In this document: positions 28,155 to 37,516 of the stretch, in pieces
How positions within the stretch are numbered: the first letter of the stretch is position 1
How the letters are laid out: every line of letters starts with the position of its first letter
NCBI GenBank assembly: GCA_016934265.1
Contig: JAFGTF010000132.1
Span: 1-64,000, forward strand
Direction of reading: 5' to 3'
DNA from: Spirochaetota bacterium
GTDB taxonomy: Bacteria > Spirochaetota > B62-G9 > DRHN01
DNA length: 64,000 nucleotides
Program-made: the position numbers and the translations under genes
Notes under the pieces: generated by a model
The model's database searches: none
What the model was told of the DNA's origin: nothing
The model's input: only the letters and a program-made list of their open reading frames with translations

Positions 28155-29621
28155 TTAAAAGCAGAGTTTTCCGGGGTTCATCACATTGTTGGGATCGAAT
28201 ATTTCCTTAATTTTTTTTGTTGCGGTTTTTGTCCCCGCATCCCGATCGTAGACCATATCGGCCCATATTCCGTAGGGCCTCGAAAAGAACGCCCCCTGAT
28301 CGGAAAGCCTGAGGCTGCTTTTACGAATCAGTTCTTCGGTTTTCCTTGTATCCATCCTGCTGTCCGGATCGAACGGGATAATAAATTCACAGTGGCAGCC
28401 GACACCCTGATGGACCGGCTGCAGGTAGACACCGATCCTTTCGGCGGGATATTCCAGCCCGTCTGCCTCTTCATTCATCGCTGCGACGAACCCGGGCGTC
28501 CTGTCGAGTGTGGTCAGAAAGAACACCTCCTGAACTTCCCCACTGTATCTCGATTTCCAGTACGGTTCTTCGCAGGGACGCATAATGCGCTCGCCGAACT
28601 CTTTCCCCGAAAGACTCCGAAGCTGTGGTATGAACTTCAATCCGAACCCGCGGGCAATGTCCCGGATATCCTTCTCACGGGCTTCGACCCTGTCCTTCGA
28701 CAGTATGTGCCCGCCCGTAATGCCGACGACCACTGCCCAGGAGGGGAGAGTATCCTTGACGGACTCGAGCTCGTCCGCATTCCGTGCATGTACATACGCA
28801 AGGCAGCTTTTGTTCATTAAAAACAGCTCGTCGCCGAACCTGTACCTAAGAAGCAGATACACGAATTCGATCGCCTCCTCCAGCCGGTCCGCCGGGACAA
28901 AGAACAGCTTCCGGCACTCCGGATATACCTCGCATTTCACCGACGCCCACGTGACGATACCCATGCTCCCCTGCGCCGCCGATACGAACTTGTAGAAATC
29001 GAGCTGCCCCGGCCCCGGTCCCCATACAGGCACCAGCCCCCTTTTCCAGTCTTCTTCCTTTTCTCCGCGGAACACACCTCCGCCGCTGTAGAATTTGTCC
29101 CCGTTGCCCCATATGATTTCAAGGGCCCGAAGCGGCTCCATCATATTCCACTGATATCTCGGCGAAACGACGGGCTCCCGTTCCAGCAGGCTCGTGAGTA
29201 CCGATTTGTTTTTCCTTGGAAGAAGCGGCATGGCGATCCGCAATCCGTGTCTTTTAAGCTCAGGCCCGAGCGTCGTGTACGTCACCCCCGGCTCTATCAG
29301 GGCAAGCCTGTTTCTCCGATCGACTTTTACAATCCGATCCATCCCGCTCAGGTCTACGATAACCGATCCGGGGGCTGTCGGAACCGTACCGCCGCGGAGG
29401 TGAGGAGCACCGGAACTTACAGGGACAAGCGGTGTACACGTCTCGTTCGCCCAGCGCACAATCTTCTGCACCTCGTCTGTGTTTTTCGGCTTTACCATGA
29501 ACATGGGCCTCATGGGAACGTCCCCCCGGTATCCGTGTGCAAACGACTCGATTACCGCGGGATCGTCGATAATTTCCGCTTCTTTGACGATATTCATCAG
29601 ATCCGTCATTTTCCCATTCAT
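28155..29621 (-). CDS. FAD-binding (GlcD/VAO-PCMH type) oxidoreductase
   Basis: 'MRPMFMVKPKNTDEVQKIVRWANETCTPLVPVSSGAPHLRGGTVPTAPGSVIVDLSGMDRIVKVDRRNRLALIEPGVTY'. Confidence 0.9.
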   Translation of the reverse strand: MNGKMTDLMNIVKEAEIIDDPAVIESFAHGYRGDVPMRPMFMVKPKNTDEVQKIVRWANETCTPLVPVSSGAPHLRGGTVPTAPGSVIVDLSGMDRIVKVDRRNRLALIEPGVTYTTLGPELKRHGLRIAMPLLPRKNKSVLTSLLEREPVVSPRYQWNMMEPLRALEIIWGNGDKFYSGGGVFRGEKEEDWKRGLVPVWGPGPGQLDFYKFVSAAQGSMGIVTWASVKCEVYPECRKLFFVPADRLEEAIEFVYLLLRYRFGDELFLMNKSCLAYVHARNADELESVKDTLPSWAVVVGITGGHILSKDRVEAREKDIRDIARGFGLKFIPQLRSLSGKEFGERIMRPCEEPYWKSRYSGEVQEVFFLTTLDRTPGFVAAMNEEADGLEYPAERIGVYLQPVHQGVGCHCEFIIPFDPDSRMDTRKTEELIRKSSLRLSDQGAFFSRPYGIWADMVYDRDAGTKTATKKIKEIFDPNNVMNPGKLCF

Positions 29622-29658
29622 GTACGACCCCCGTACAAAACGGCCAACCTCTCAAACA

Positions 29659-29681
29659 GAACGCATTCACTGAACAGATTC
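29659..29681. promoter_or_regulatory. 23-bp palindromic operator-like site, copy B
   Basis: GAACGCATTCACTGAACAGATTC; abuts minus promoter TTGACA (29711-29706) -18- TAAACT (29687-29682). Confidence 0.8.
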
Positions 29682-29721
29682 AGTTTAACACATGTCCTCT
29701 TTTTTTGTCAACCATAACAAT

Positions 29722-29750
29722 TTGACAAAACCGGAATCCGATGGTAAAAT
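29722..29750 (+). promoter_or_regulatory. Near-consensus sigma70 promoter (plus strand) for ADH/AOR operon
   Basis: TTGACA (29722-29727) - 17 nt - TAAAAT (29745-29750). Confidence 0.75.
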
Positions 29751-29752
29751 TC

Positions 29753-29775
29753 GAACATATTCAGTGAATACGTTC
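29753..29775. promoter_or_regulatory. 23-bp palindromic operator-like site, copy B2
   Basis: GAACATATTCAGTGAATACGTTC, 2 nt downstream of the plus-strand -10. Confidence 0.8.
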
Positions 29776-30127
29776 GGTATATACGACGGCCAGAGGTCGA
29801 CCACGGGCGGGCGGTCGTCCCCGTCACACGGCGCCGTTTTTCTTTGTTCTTGTGTAAAGAAACCGTGCGATACACGGTCGGCACGTTTGCACGGCATGCC
29901 GGAAGCCATTGACGAATGTCGAAATTTCGAAGAAACGGATTGTTTAATAAAACCATCGGAGTAATTATAAAAAAAAAAAGCGGGATAGTATCGGGCGTCG
30001 GTAAGATTCCGTGAAAAGATGCAAAGAGTACGGCGGTTAAAATATTGGACACATACACCCGCCTCGCTGTCACGGATACGGTTCGCCACAGGCGGAGGCG
30101 GTAAAACTATGAATTCAGGAGAAGAAG

Positions 30128-31225
30128 ATGAAGGTGAAAGCGGCAGTTGTCTTCGAGACATCGGGTGTTTTCAGGATCGAGGAGCTCGAGCTCGATGAAC
30201 CGAACGATGATGAAGTACTGGTCCGGATCGTTGCAACCGGAATATGCCATACAGATCTGGAAGCCCGGGACGGTCACCTGCCGATCCCGCCGCCGCCGAG
30301 CGTCTTCGGTCATGAAGGGGCGGGAGTCGTGGAAAAGACTGGAAGCCGGGTTACCAAAGTCAAGAAAGGCGATCATGTGATACTAACCTGGGATTGCTGC
30401 GGGGTGTGTACATCCTGCAGATCAGGCAAAGACCCCTACTGTCTTAATTTCTTCCTTCATAACTTCAACGGAGCCCGTCCTGACGGAACCGCTACTCTCA
30501 AAAAGGGCGATCAGGTCGTTCACGGATCCTTTTTCAACCAGTCTTCTTTTGCCGACTATGCGCTTGCAAGTGAAAAAAACGTCGTCAAGGTACCGAAAGA
30601 CGTTCCTCTCGAAATTCTCGGACCCCTCGGATGCGGCGTTCAGACCGGAGTCGGTGCCGTCGTGAACACGCTTCATCCCGCTCCCGGATCTTCCATCGCT
30701 ATTTTCGGTGTCGGTAACGTCGGATTGAACGCCGTTCTCGGGGCTGTCGTATGCGGCTGCTCCACCATAATCGCCGTTGCCAGACGCCCCGAGCCTCTGA
30801 AAACAGCTGAAGCGTTCGGGGCCACCCATACCATAAACGTAACCGAGACCGATCCGGTTGAGGCGATACGTGATATCACGGGCGGGGGTGCGGACTTCAG
30901 CCTTGAATGCGCAGGTAATCCAAAGGTGCTCCGCCAGGCGGTGGACTGCCTTCCCCGCTGCGGTGTCTGCGGCCTCCTTGGTGTCGTCGCGCCGGGAACA
31001 GAGGTCAGCCTGGACATGGACCTCCTCATGAACGGAAGGACGGTCAAGGGGATCATCGAAGGCGATGCGGTACCGGACATCTTCATTCCAAAACTGATCG
31101 AACTGTATAAACGGGGGAAACTGCCGTTCGACAAGCTGATCGAATTCTATCCGTTCGAAGGGATAAACAAGGCGGTTGAAGATATGGAAAAAAGAAAGGT
31201 TATCAAACCGGTTTTACGGCAGTAA
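30128..31225 (+). CDS. Zinc-dependent alcohol dehydrogenase (class III/MDR type)
   Basis: ATGICHTDLEARDGHLPIPPPPSVFGHEGAGVVEKTGSRVTKVKKGDHVILTWDCCGVCTSCRSGKDPYC. Confidence 0.93.
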   Translation: MKVKAAVVFETSGVFRIEELELDEPNDDEVLVRIVATGICHTDLEARDGHLPIPPPPSVFGHEGAGVVEKTGSRVTKVKKGDHVILTWDCCGVCTSCRSGKDPYCLNFFLHNFNGARPDGTATLKKGDQVVHGSFFNQSSFADYALASEKNVVKVPKDVPLEILGPLGCGVQTGVGAVVNTLHPAPGSSIAIFGVGNVGLNAVLGAVVCGCSTIIAVARRPEPLKTAEAFGATHTINVTETDPVEAIRDITGGGADFSLECAGNPKVLRQAVDCLPRCGVCGLLGVVAPGTEVSLDMDLLMNGRTVKGIIEGDAVPDIFIPKLIELYKRGKLPFDKLIEFYPFEGINKAVEDMEKRKVIKPVLRQ

Positions 31226-31258
31226 CGAAACGCTATGCACCGTATGAGGGAGACATCC

Positions 31259-32980
31259 ATGAAATTCATCAGGGTAAACATGAACGATAAAAAAATCACC
31301 GTCGAAGAAGTGCCGCAGGAGTACAGGAAGCTTGGCGGCAGGGGGCTGACATCGATCATGATCAACAAGGAGGTACCGCCGAAGTGTAATCCCCTGGGAC
31401 CCGAAAACAAGCTCATATTCGCCCCCGGCATTTTAAGCGGCACGCTGCTGCCGAACACAAGCAGATTGTCCGTGGGTGCCAAGAGCCCGCTGACAGGAGG
31501 AATCAAAGAGAGCAATGCGGGGGGGACCGCAGCCGACGCCTTGGGCCGGCTCGGGATTACCGCGATCATCATAGACGGGCAGGCCCCTGAAACAGAACGG
31601 TACTTGCTATTGGTCGATGCGAAGGGAGACGCACGCCTCATTCCGGCAGAGGAATACGGAGGAATGCGTACCTACGAACTCACCGGGAAGATCCACGAGT
31701 CCCACGGAGCCGGCAACTCGGTTCTCTGTACGGGACCGGCCGGCGATTCCATGCTCAAAACGGCGTCCATTCAGTCCACGGATGTCGACGGGCGTCCCTG
31801 CCGGGCGGCGGCCCGGGGTGGACTCGGTGCGGTTATGGGCTCAAAAGGACTGAAGGCCGTTATTGTAGACCAGCGCGGGAACAGCGCTGATCCCGTCGCC
31901 GATCCGGAGGCTTTCAAGGAAGCAGTTAAAACCGTCGTCAAAATCGTACGTTCCGATCATATGAACAGTAAAGTGATGCCCGAATTCGGCACGGCCAGCC
32001 TCGTCGCTCCCGTCAATGCCATGGGAGCTTTTCCATGCTATAATGCCAGAAGGGGCATGTTCGACGAGTGGGAGAAGATCAGCGGTGAAACCATGGCCGA
32101 TCTTATCAAAGAACGAGGCGGCAAGACGACCCATAGGGGTTGCTCAGGCTGCATTATACACTGTTCCAACGAATTCGTGGATACGAAGGGAGAATATGTC
32201 ACGAGCTCCCTGGAGTACGAGACGATCTGGTCCATGGGCGGTATGACTGGTATTACCGATCTCGATACGATAGCACGGCTCGACCGCCTGTGCGATGATA
32301 TCGGGGTCGATACGATGAGCACGGGGGTGGCTCTGGCCGTCGCAATGGATGCGGGATACAGGTCTTTCGGGGACGGGAAAGCGGCGCTGGAAATGGTGGA
32401 GGAGATTGCAAGGGGCACGGAATTCGGCAGGATCCTCGGAAACGGGCCCTCCGCCGTCGGCACCCACTTCGATCATCCCCGTGTCCCTGCGGTGAAGGGA
32501 CAGGGTGTTGCCGCATACGACCCAAGGTCGATGCTTGGTCAGGGAGTTACCTTCGCCACTTCCCCCATGGGAGCGGATCATACTGCGGGAAACCTCGTCG
32601 GCGCATACCTGGAGGGGATGCTCGATCCATTGAAGGTCGAAGGGCAGATCGAAACCTCCAGGTTCCTGCAGATCTCCATGGCCGCGTTCGACTGCGCGGG
32701 CCAGTGCTTCATGGCGAGTGTGGCCCTGTTGAGCCCGGAAGGCGGCGAGTCGTTTCGAAAGGTACTGAGCGCCAAGTCCGGCACGAAGTACGGACCGGAC
32801 GATTTCCCCATCGGCATGGGCGTACGAATACTGAAAGCGGAGAGGGATTTCAACCGCAGGGCGGGTTTTACCTCCAAAGACGACCGGCTGCCGGACTTCT
32901 ACTACAAGGAGCCTCTCCCCCCTCATAACACGGTTTTCGCCATCAGCGACGAGGAGCTGGACGGTACGTTCGATTTTTAA
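31259..32980 (+). CDS. Aldehyde:ferredoxin oxidoreductase family (tungsto/molybdopterin) enzyme
   Basis: MKFIRVNMNDKKITVEEVP..YRKLGGRGLTSIMI...; FeS motif GCSGCIIHC; FDCAGQC at C-term. ORF track start 31235 shortened to 31259. Confidence 0.9.
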   Translation: MKFIRVNMNDKKITVEEVPQEYRKLGGRGLTSIMINKEVPPKCNPLGPENKLIFAPGILSGTLLPNTSRLSVGAKSPLTGGIKESNAGGTAADALGRLGITAIIIDGQAPETERYLLLVDAKGDARLIPAEEYGGMRTYELTGKIHESHGAGNSVLCTGPAGDSMLKTASIQSTDVDGRPCRAAARGGLGAVMGSKGLKAVIVDQRGNSADPVADPEAFKEAVKTVVKIVRSDHMNSKVMPEFGTASLVAPVNAMGAFPCYNARRGMFDEWEKISGETMADLIKERGGKTTHRGCSGCIIHCSNEFVDTKGEYVTSSLEYETIWSMGGMTGITDLDTIARLDRLCDDIGVDTMSTGVALAVAMDAGYRSFGDGKAALEMVEEIARGTEFGRILGNGPSAVGTHFDHPRVPAVKGQGVAAYDPRSMLGQGVTFATSPMGADHTAGNLVGAYLEGMLDPLKVEGQIETSRFLQISMAAFDCAGQCFMASVALLSPEGGESFRKVLSAKSGTKYGPDDFPIGMGVRILKAERDFNRRAGFTSKDDRLPDFYYKEPLPPHNTVFAISDEELDGTFDF

Positions 32981-33039
32981 AAGCGACCCGAAATGAAGGG
33001 AACGGTCTGAATCTACGGGAAGCCAGGAGAGCCGTTTCA

Positions 33040-33225
33040 ATGGTACGGCACGGGATGGATATGGAGATTCGGGGGCGGCCCACGGGCGGGGAGTTGCCCG
33101 GTCTTCCGGGCGTTCCCTATTTTTACGGTGGCGAGGTCATCATGGACGGCCGTATGATGAAAGAAAAGGATACGATACCGCCTGCGGAATCCGTACCCAT
33201 AATCCAAGCCGTTCACGGCGGGTGA
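33040..33225 (+). CDS. Putative MoaD/ThiS-like small protein ending in Gly-Gly
   Basis: ...GGEVIMDGRMMKEKDTIPPAESVPIIQAVHGG*; ubiquitin-like C-terminal GG; directly downstream of AOR gene. The N-terminus is uncertain (frame open upstream without ATG). Confidence 0.5.
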   Translation: MVRHGMDMEIRGRPTGGELPGLPGVPYFYGGEVIMDGRMMKEKDTIPPAESVPIIQAVHGG

Positions 33226-33387
33226 CAGTGCTACGCATGTACGTCCATGTGAAGACCTTTGTAAAGATAAAAAGGGGAGCAAAACCGGTAGATAGATATA
33301 AGACCCGGTATAAGGGGGTGCGGTATCGCGCCCTGCGGTCATCAGCAGCCGATTTTACCAAACTCAGTAACTAAAAGGGAGCAGCAT

Positions 33388-34017
33388 ATGCCGGACTCTA
33401 CAGCGCTGAAGAAACGGGTGGAGGAACTTTCGAAGAGACGCTGGGATGTGGACGCCATTGAAGCTCGGCTTCTCAACCTCGTCTCAAAGGGAATTCCTAA
33501 AAAGGTCTTGAATCGTGAGGATATTCTTGCCGATAGAAAGAAGATCACCGACCGCGTTCAACGGCGCGGGGAGGAGTATAATTTTCTGGCACGAAACTGC
33601 GCACAGAGCACGGCGCTCGCCGTGATGGAAGAGTTCGGCCTCGGCAATATGGAGATCGTGAAGGCGTTGTCCCCGTTTCCCGGCTTCGGCGGGACCGGCT
33701 GGATGTGCGGAGGCGTCACGGGAGCCCTCATCGCTATCGGCCTCTACTTCGGAAGTGACGATCCGCTGGATCATGAGGCAGTCGGCAGGACCATCGATGC
33801 CGCCCGAATCTTTATGCCGCGCTTCGAAGCGACTGTAGGCTCTGTCGTATGCCCGAAGATTCAGGAAGAGGTGATATTCGGCCGCTACATGGACCCCGCG
33901 GCCTGTCCGGAAAATATGGAAGCGTTCGCGAAGGATAAGGGATTCGAAAAATGCAGTCTCCTGCCGGGAATAGGAGCTTCGCTCGCCGCCCGGATCATCA
34001 TCGACAGCATGGTATGA
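33388..34017 (+). CDS. C_GCAxxG_C_C family protein
   Basis: RNCAQSTALAVMEEFGLGN...GGTGWMCGGVTGALIAIGLYFG...SVVCPKIQEEVIFGR. Confidence 0.8.
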   Translation: MPDSTALKKRVEELSKRRWDVDAIEARLLNLVSKGIPKKVLNREDILADRKKITDRVQRRGEEYNFLARNCAQSTALAVMEEFGLGNMEIVKALSPFPGFGGTGWMCGGVTGALIAIGLYFGSDDPLDHEAVGRTIDAARIFMPRFEATVGSVVCPKIQEEVIFGRYMDPAACPENMEAFAKDKGFEKCSLLPGIGASLAARIIIDSMV

Positions 34018-34145
34018 AGCGCACTCCACCGGATTTCGTAAGTCCCACCGGTCCCTGGAGGTATTACAATACCCGAGGCGGTCCGAACCGCCCGCCATAG
34101 AACAGGAAAAGATGCCGAAATATATGCGTCAGCTAAAAGAAGCGT

Positions 34146-34850
34146 TTACAATCCGAGATAGGCCTTTTTGATGTGATCGTCTTTCAGAAGCTCGCTGCTC
34201 TTTCCTTCGGAGACTATCCTGCCGTTTTCGAGCACATACGCCCGGTCGGCGATCTGGAGGGTATGCTGTACGTTCTGTTCTATCAAAAGAACGGTAATCC
34301 CCTGCTCGCGCAGCGACTTCACGACTTTGAATACCTCGAGCACCAGTTTCGGCGCGAGCCCGGATGAGGGCTCGTCGATCATGCACAGCTTCGGTCTCGA
34401 CATCATGCCCCGCCCCATGGCAAGCATCTGCTGTTCGCCGCCGCTCAACGTTCTCGCCAGCTGCCCCGCCCTCTCCTTCAATTGCGGAAAAACCGCGAAA
34501 ACATGCTCGAGGGTCTTTTCTTTCTTTTTCCATGCCTCATTGGGATACGCCCCCATCTCCAGGTTTTCACGGACGGACATGATCGGAAAAAGTCTTCTTC
34601 CCTCAGGTATGTGCGCGATCCCGAGCTCGGCGATGGCATGAGGCGTCAAGCCGTCTATTCTCTCCCCTAAGAACCTGATGCGGCCCGATGCAGGACGGAG
34701 CAAACCGGAAATGGTATTGAGCAGGGTCGTTTTGCCGGCGCCGTTGGCCCCGACGAGTGCGATGATCTCAGCCTCCTCGATTCTCAGGGAAACATCCCAT
34801 AATGCCTGAACCCTGCCGTGATACGCATTGATATTACTGATTTCCAGCAT
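34146..34850 (-). CDS. livF: Branched-chain amino acid-type ABC transporter ATP-binding protein (LivF-like)
   Basis: LVGANGAGKTTLLNTISGLLRP...LSGGEQQMLAMGRGMMSRPKLCMIDEPSSGLAP. Confidence 0.93.
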   Translation of the reverse strand: MLEISNINAYHGRVQALWDVSLRIEEAEIIALVGANGAGKTTLLNTISGLLRPASGRIRFLGERIDGLTPHAIAELGIAHIPEGRRLFPIMSVRENLEMGAYPNEAWKKKEKTLEHVFAVFPQLKERAGQLARTLSGGEQQMLAMGRGMMSRPKLCMIDEPSSGLAPKLVLEVFKVVKSLREQGITVLLIEQNVQHTLQIADRAYVLENGRIVSEGKSSELLKDDHIKKAYLGL

Positions 34851-35574
34851 AGACCTGCTCCCCCAAATACACGTCGATAACGGTTTTGCTCGCGGCGATC
34901 TCCTGCGGTGTTCCTTCGGCGATCTTCTCGCCGTGATGGAGCACTATAATTCGGCCGCATATGCACATCATTGCCCTCATGACATGCTCAACCATGAAAA
35001 CTGTTACCCCCCTGTCCCGGATTTTCGATATAAGCTCCATGGCCCCGGCTATCTCTGTGGGATTCAAACCGGCCATGAGCTCGTCGAGCAGCAGCAGCTC
35101 GGGCCGAGTCGCCAGCGCCCGTGCCACTTCGAGCCGTTTCTGGCTGGCAAGAGTCAGGTCGCCGGCGGGGACCGTCTTCATCTCGGAGAGTCCGGCAAAC
35201 TCCAGCAACGAAGAAGCCTCTGCGCGTGCATCGGCTCGTGACAGCTTCGCAGGCGCCCCGAATAACGACCCCAGAAGAACATTTTCCAGAACCGACATAC
35301 CGGGAAAAACCTTTACCGATTGAAATGTCCGCGCTATCCCCTTTTTGCAGATCCTACACGGCCTCAATCCGCTGATCTTTTCCCCCTTGAACCGTATGAC
35401 CCCCGACTTGAGCGTAATCGCAGCGGATATCAAATTGAACAGCGTCGTCTTCCCCGCCCCGTTCGGACCGATAAGGCCGACGATCTCACCGCGGTCGACG
35501 TAAAAATCAACATTGGAAACCGCCGCCAAACCGCCGAAATACCTCGTTACCCTTTCTCCCTCGAGCACGTGCAT
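34834..35574 (-). CDS. livG: ABC transporter ATP-binding protein (LivG-like)
   Basis: MHVLEGERVTRYFGGLAAVSNVDFYVDRGEIVGLIGPNGAGKTTLFNLISA...LLLLDELMAGLNPTE. Confidence 0.93.
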   Translation of the reverse strand: MHVLEGERVTRYFGGLAAVSNVDFYVDRGEIVGLIGPNGAGKTTLFNLISAAITLKSGVIRFKGEKISGLRPCRICKKGIARTFQSVKVFPGMSVLENVLLGSLFGAPAKLSRADARAEASSLLEFAGLSEMKTVPAGDLTLASQKRLEVARALATRPELLLLDELMAGLNPTEIAGAMELISKIRDRGVTVFMVEHVMRAMMCICGRIIVLHHGEKIAEGTPQEIAASKTVIDVYLGEQVYAGNQ

Positions 35575-35575
35575 A

Positions 35576-36514
35576 TTACACAACCCCACCTCCTTTTCTC
35601 CACTTCTGTATAAGTCCGACGAGTCCTTTCGGCATGTACAATATTGCAATCACCAGAATGATACCGAAAATGAGCATGTAATAGTACGGAAACCTCGTTA
35701 TGAGGAACTCTTCGAGATAGGCAAAGATGGCGGCGCCTATGATGGGACCCCAGAGCTGCCCCGTACCGCCGAAGATTGCCATGAGAACAGGCATAAAAGA
35801 AAAAAGCGGATTAAACGCGATGAACGGATCGATATAGGTCCATCTCGTCGCCATGACCGCCCCGGCCGTCCCTATGAAGAAAGCGCTGATTGCAAAGGTG
35901 ACGATCTTGACCAGCGTCACATTAACACCGGTGTGGGCTGCGGCGTCCTCGTTTTCCCCGATACTCCGAAGGGCGAGCCCGAATTTGGAGCGCCTAACGA
36001 ATACTGCGACGATAAGCAGTATCACGAGATTTCCGTACATGATATAGTAGACGGTGTTGTGCCCAACCGCGATAACGAACCTTCCGCGCGTTCCCGTTAC
36101 ATGGAGCTCCCAGAACAGCAGCAGGTACGCGATGAGCATCACGAGTCCGAATGTGAATATGGCGAAATAAATACCTCTCAGCCGAAGCGTCAAAGCGCCG
36201 ACGAGAAGGGCGAGAAAGAAGCTGAAAAAACCGCCGCAGACGATGACGACGATCAGGGGAAGCTTCATCCCCAGTATAGCGGCGGTATAGATGCCGACCC
36301 CGAAGAATGCCGCCGGTGCAAGAGACATGTACCCGGTAGGGCCGGAAAAAAGGGCCCAGCTCACGGTAAGAACGATATACATGAAGATGGCGGTAAGTAG
36401 TATCACGGTATATGCAGGGGCGTAAAGAGGCAGCGTGATAAAAATGATAAGGAGAATCAGGATTACCAGTCCCCCTACCACTGACCTCTTGGTGAGTACG
36501 GTGCTGATATTCAT
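35576..36514 (-). CDS. livM: ABC transporter permease (LivM-like)
   Basis: Multi-TM; 'GPTGYMSLAPAAFFGVGIYTAAILG...SIGENEDAAAHTGVNVTLVKIVTFAISAFFIGTAGAV'. Confidence 0.92.
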   Translation of the reverse strand: MNISTVLTKRSVVGGLVILILLIIFITLPLYAPAYTVILLTAIFMYIVLTVSWALFSGPTGYMSLAPAAFFGVGIYTAAILGMKLPLIVVIVCGGFFSFFLALLVGALTLRLRGIYFAIFTFGLVMLIAYLLLFWELHVTGTRGRFVIAVGHNTVYYIMYGNLVILLIVAVFVRRSKFGLALRSIGENEDAAAHTGVNVTLVKIVTFAISAFFIGTAGAVMATRWTYIDPFIAFNPLFSFMPVLMAIFGGTGQLWGPIIGAAIFAYLEEFLITRFPYYYMLIFGIILVIAILYMPKGLVGLIQKWRKGGGVV

Positions 36515-36518
36515 TTCT

Positions 36519-37382
36519 CTACTTCCCCATAATACCCGTCGGCTTCACAAGAAGCAGGAGTATGAAAATTATGTAGTAGGCGGCAAGAGACAAGCTCGGC
36601 TCGATGTAGCTCACTATGCTTCCGATGATACCAAGGATAAAACCCCCTATGAAACTGCCGGGAATGCTACCCAAACCCCCAAGGACGACCACGATGATGG
36701 CGATTATGGTATACTCGAGACCCATGGTGGCCTTGACCGGGTAGCACATGCTTAAAAGCACTCCGGCGAAACCCGCCATGAGAGCGCCGAAACCGAAGCA
36801 CAGCGCCAGCACATGGTTAATATTGACTCCCATAAGCCCGGCTGCAGCCGGGTCCTGGGCTGCCGCCCTGATGGCTTTTCCCAGACGGGTTCTAGCCAAA
36901 AAGAGATAGAAGGTTATCCCTATACCGACTGCAAACGCAAGGGTCACGAGACGATTGGCCGCGAATATCGCCCCACCGAGATTGACCGGAACCGAGAGGT
37001 AGGAATACCCTTTTATATCGGCCCCCCATGAAGTAATGGCAATATTCTGAATTATGAAAAGCAGGCCGAAACATGCGAGGAGAGAGCTTCCTTCGAACGC
37101 ACCGATGGATCCGGATGACTTTAAAAGACTCTTGAACAGCGTTTTATGAAGCGCAAACCCCGCCAGAAACAGAACAGGACCGCAAATAACGAGAGAAATC
37201 AGAGGATTGATATCGAAAAAGGTGTACAGCGACCATGTGCCGAACGCCCCGAGCATGATGAGCTCTCCGTGAGATATGTTCAGGACTCTGGCGACGCCGT
37301 ACTGCAAACTCAAACCCACTGCGATCAGGGCATAGATACCGCCGAGCAGTAATCCACAGATAAGTACATCGACGATTTTCAT
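36519..37382 (-). CDS. livH: ABC transporter permease (LivH-like)
   Basis: GLLLGGIYALIAVGLSLQYGVARVLNISHGELIMLGAF. Start corrected to 37382. Confidence 0.92.
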   Translation of the reverse strand: MKIVDVLICGLLLGGIYALIAVGLSLQYGVARVLNISHGELIMLGAFGTWSLYTFFDINPLISLVICGPVLFLAGFALHKTLFKSLLKSSGSIGAFEGSSLLACFGLLFIIQNIAITSWGADIKGYSYLSVPVNLGGAIFAANRLVTLAFAVGIGITFYLFLARTRLGKAIRAAAQDPAAAGLMGVNINHVLALCFGFGALMAGFAGVLLSMCYPVKATMGLEYTIIAIIVVVLGGLGSIPGSFIGGFILGIIGSIVSYIEPSLSLAAYYIIFILLLLVKPTGIMGK

Positions 37383-37516
37383 AATCATAATGATGGCCTG
37401 TCGGTTCCGGTAGCATAAAGCACAGGCTGCCTTGAAAGGCATATGACAGTTTATAAGATTGTATACCTATACGGATAGCTTTTCAAGACAGCCTATATGT
37501 TACTTCCGGCCTGGTT

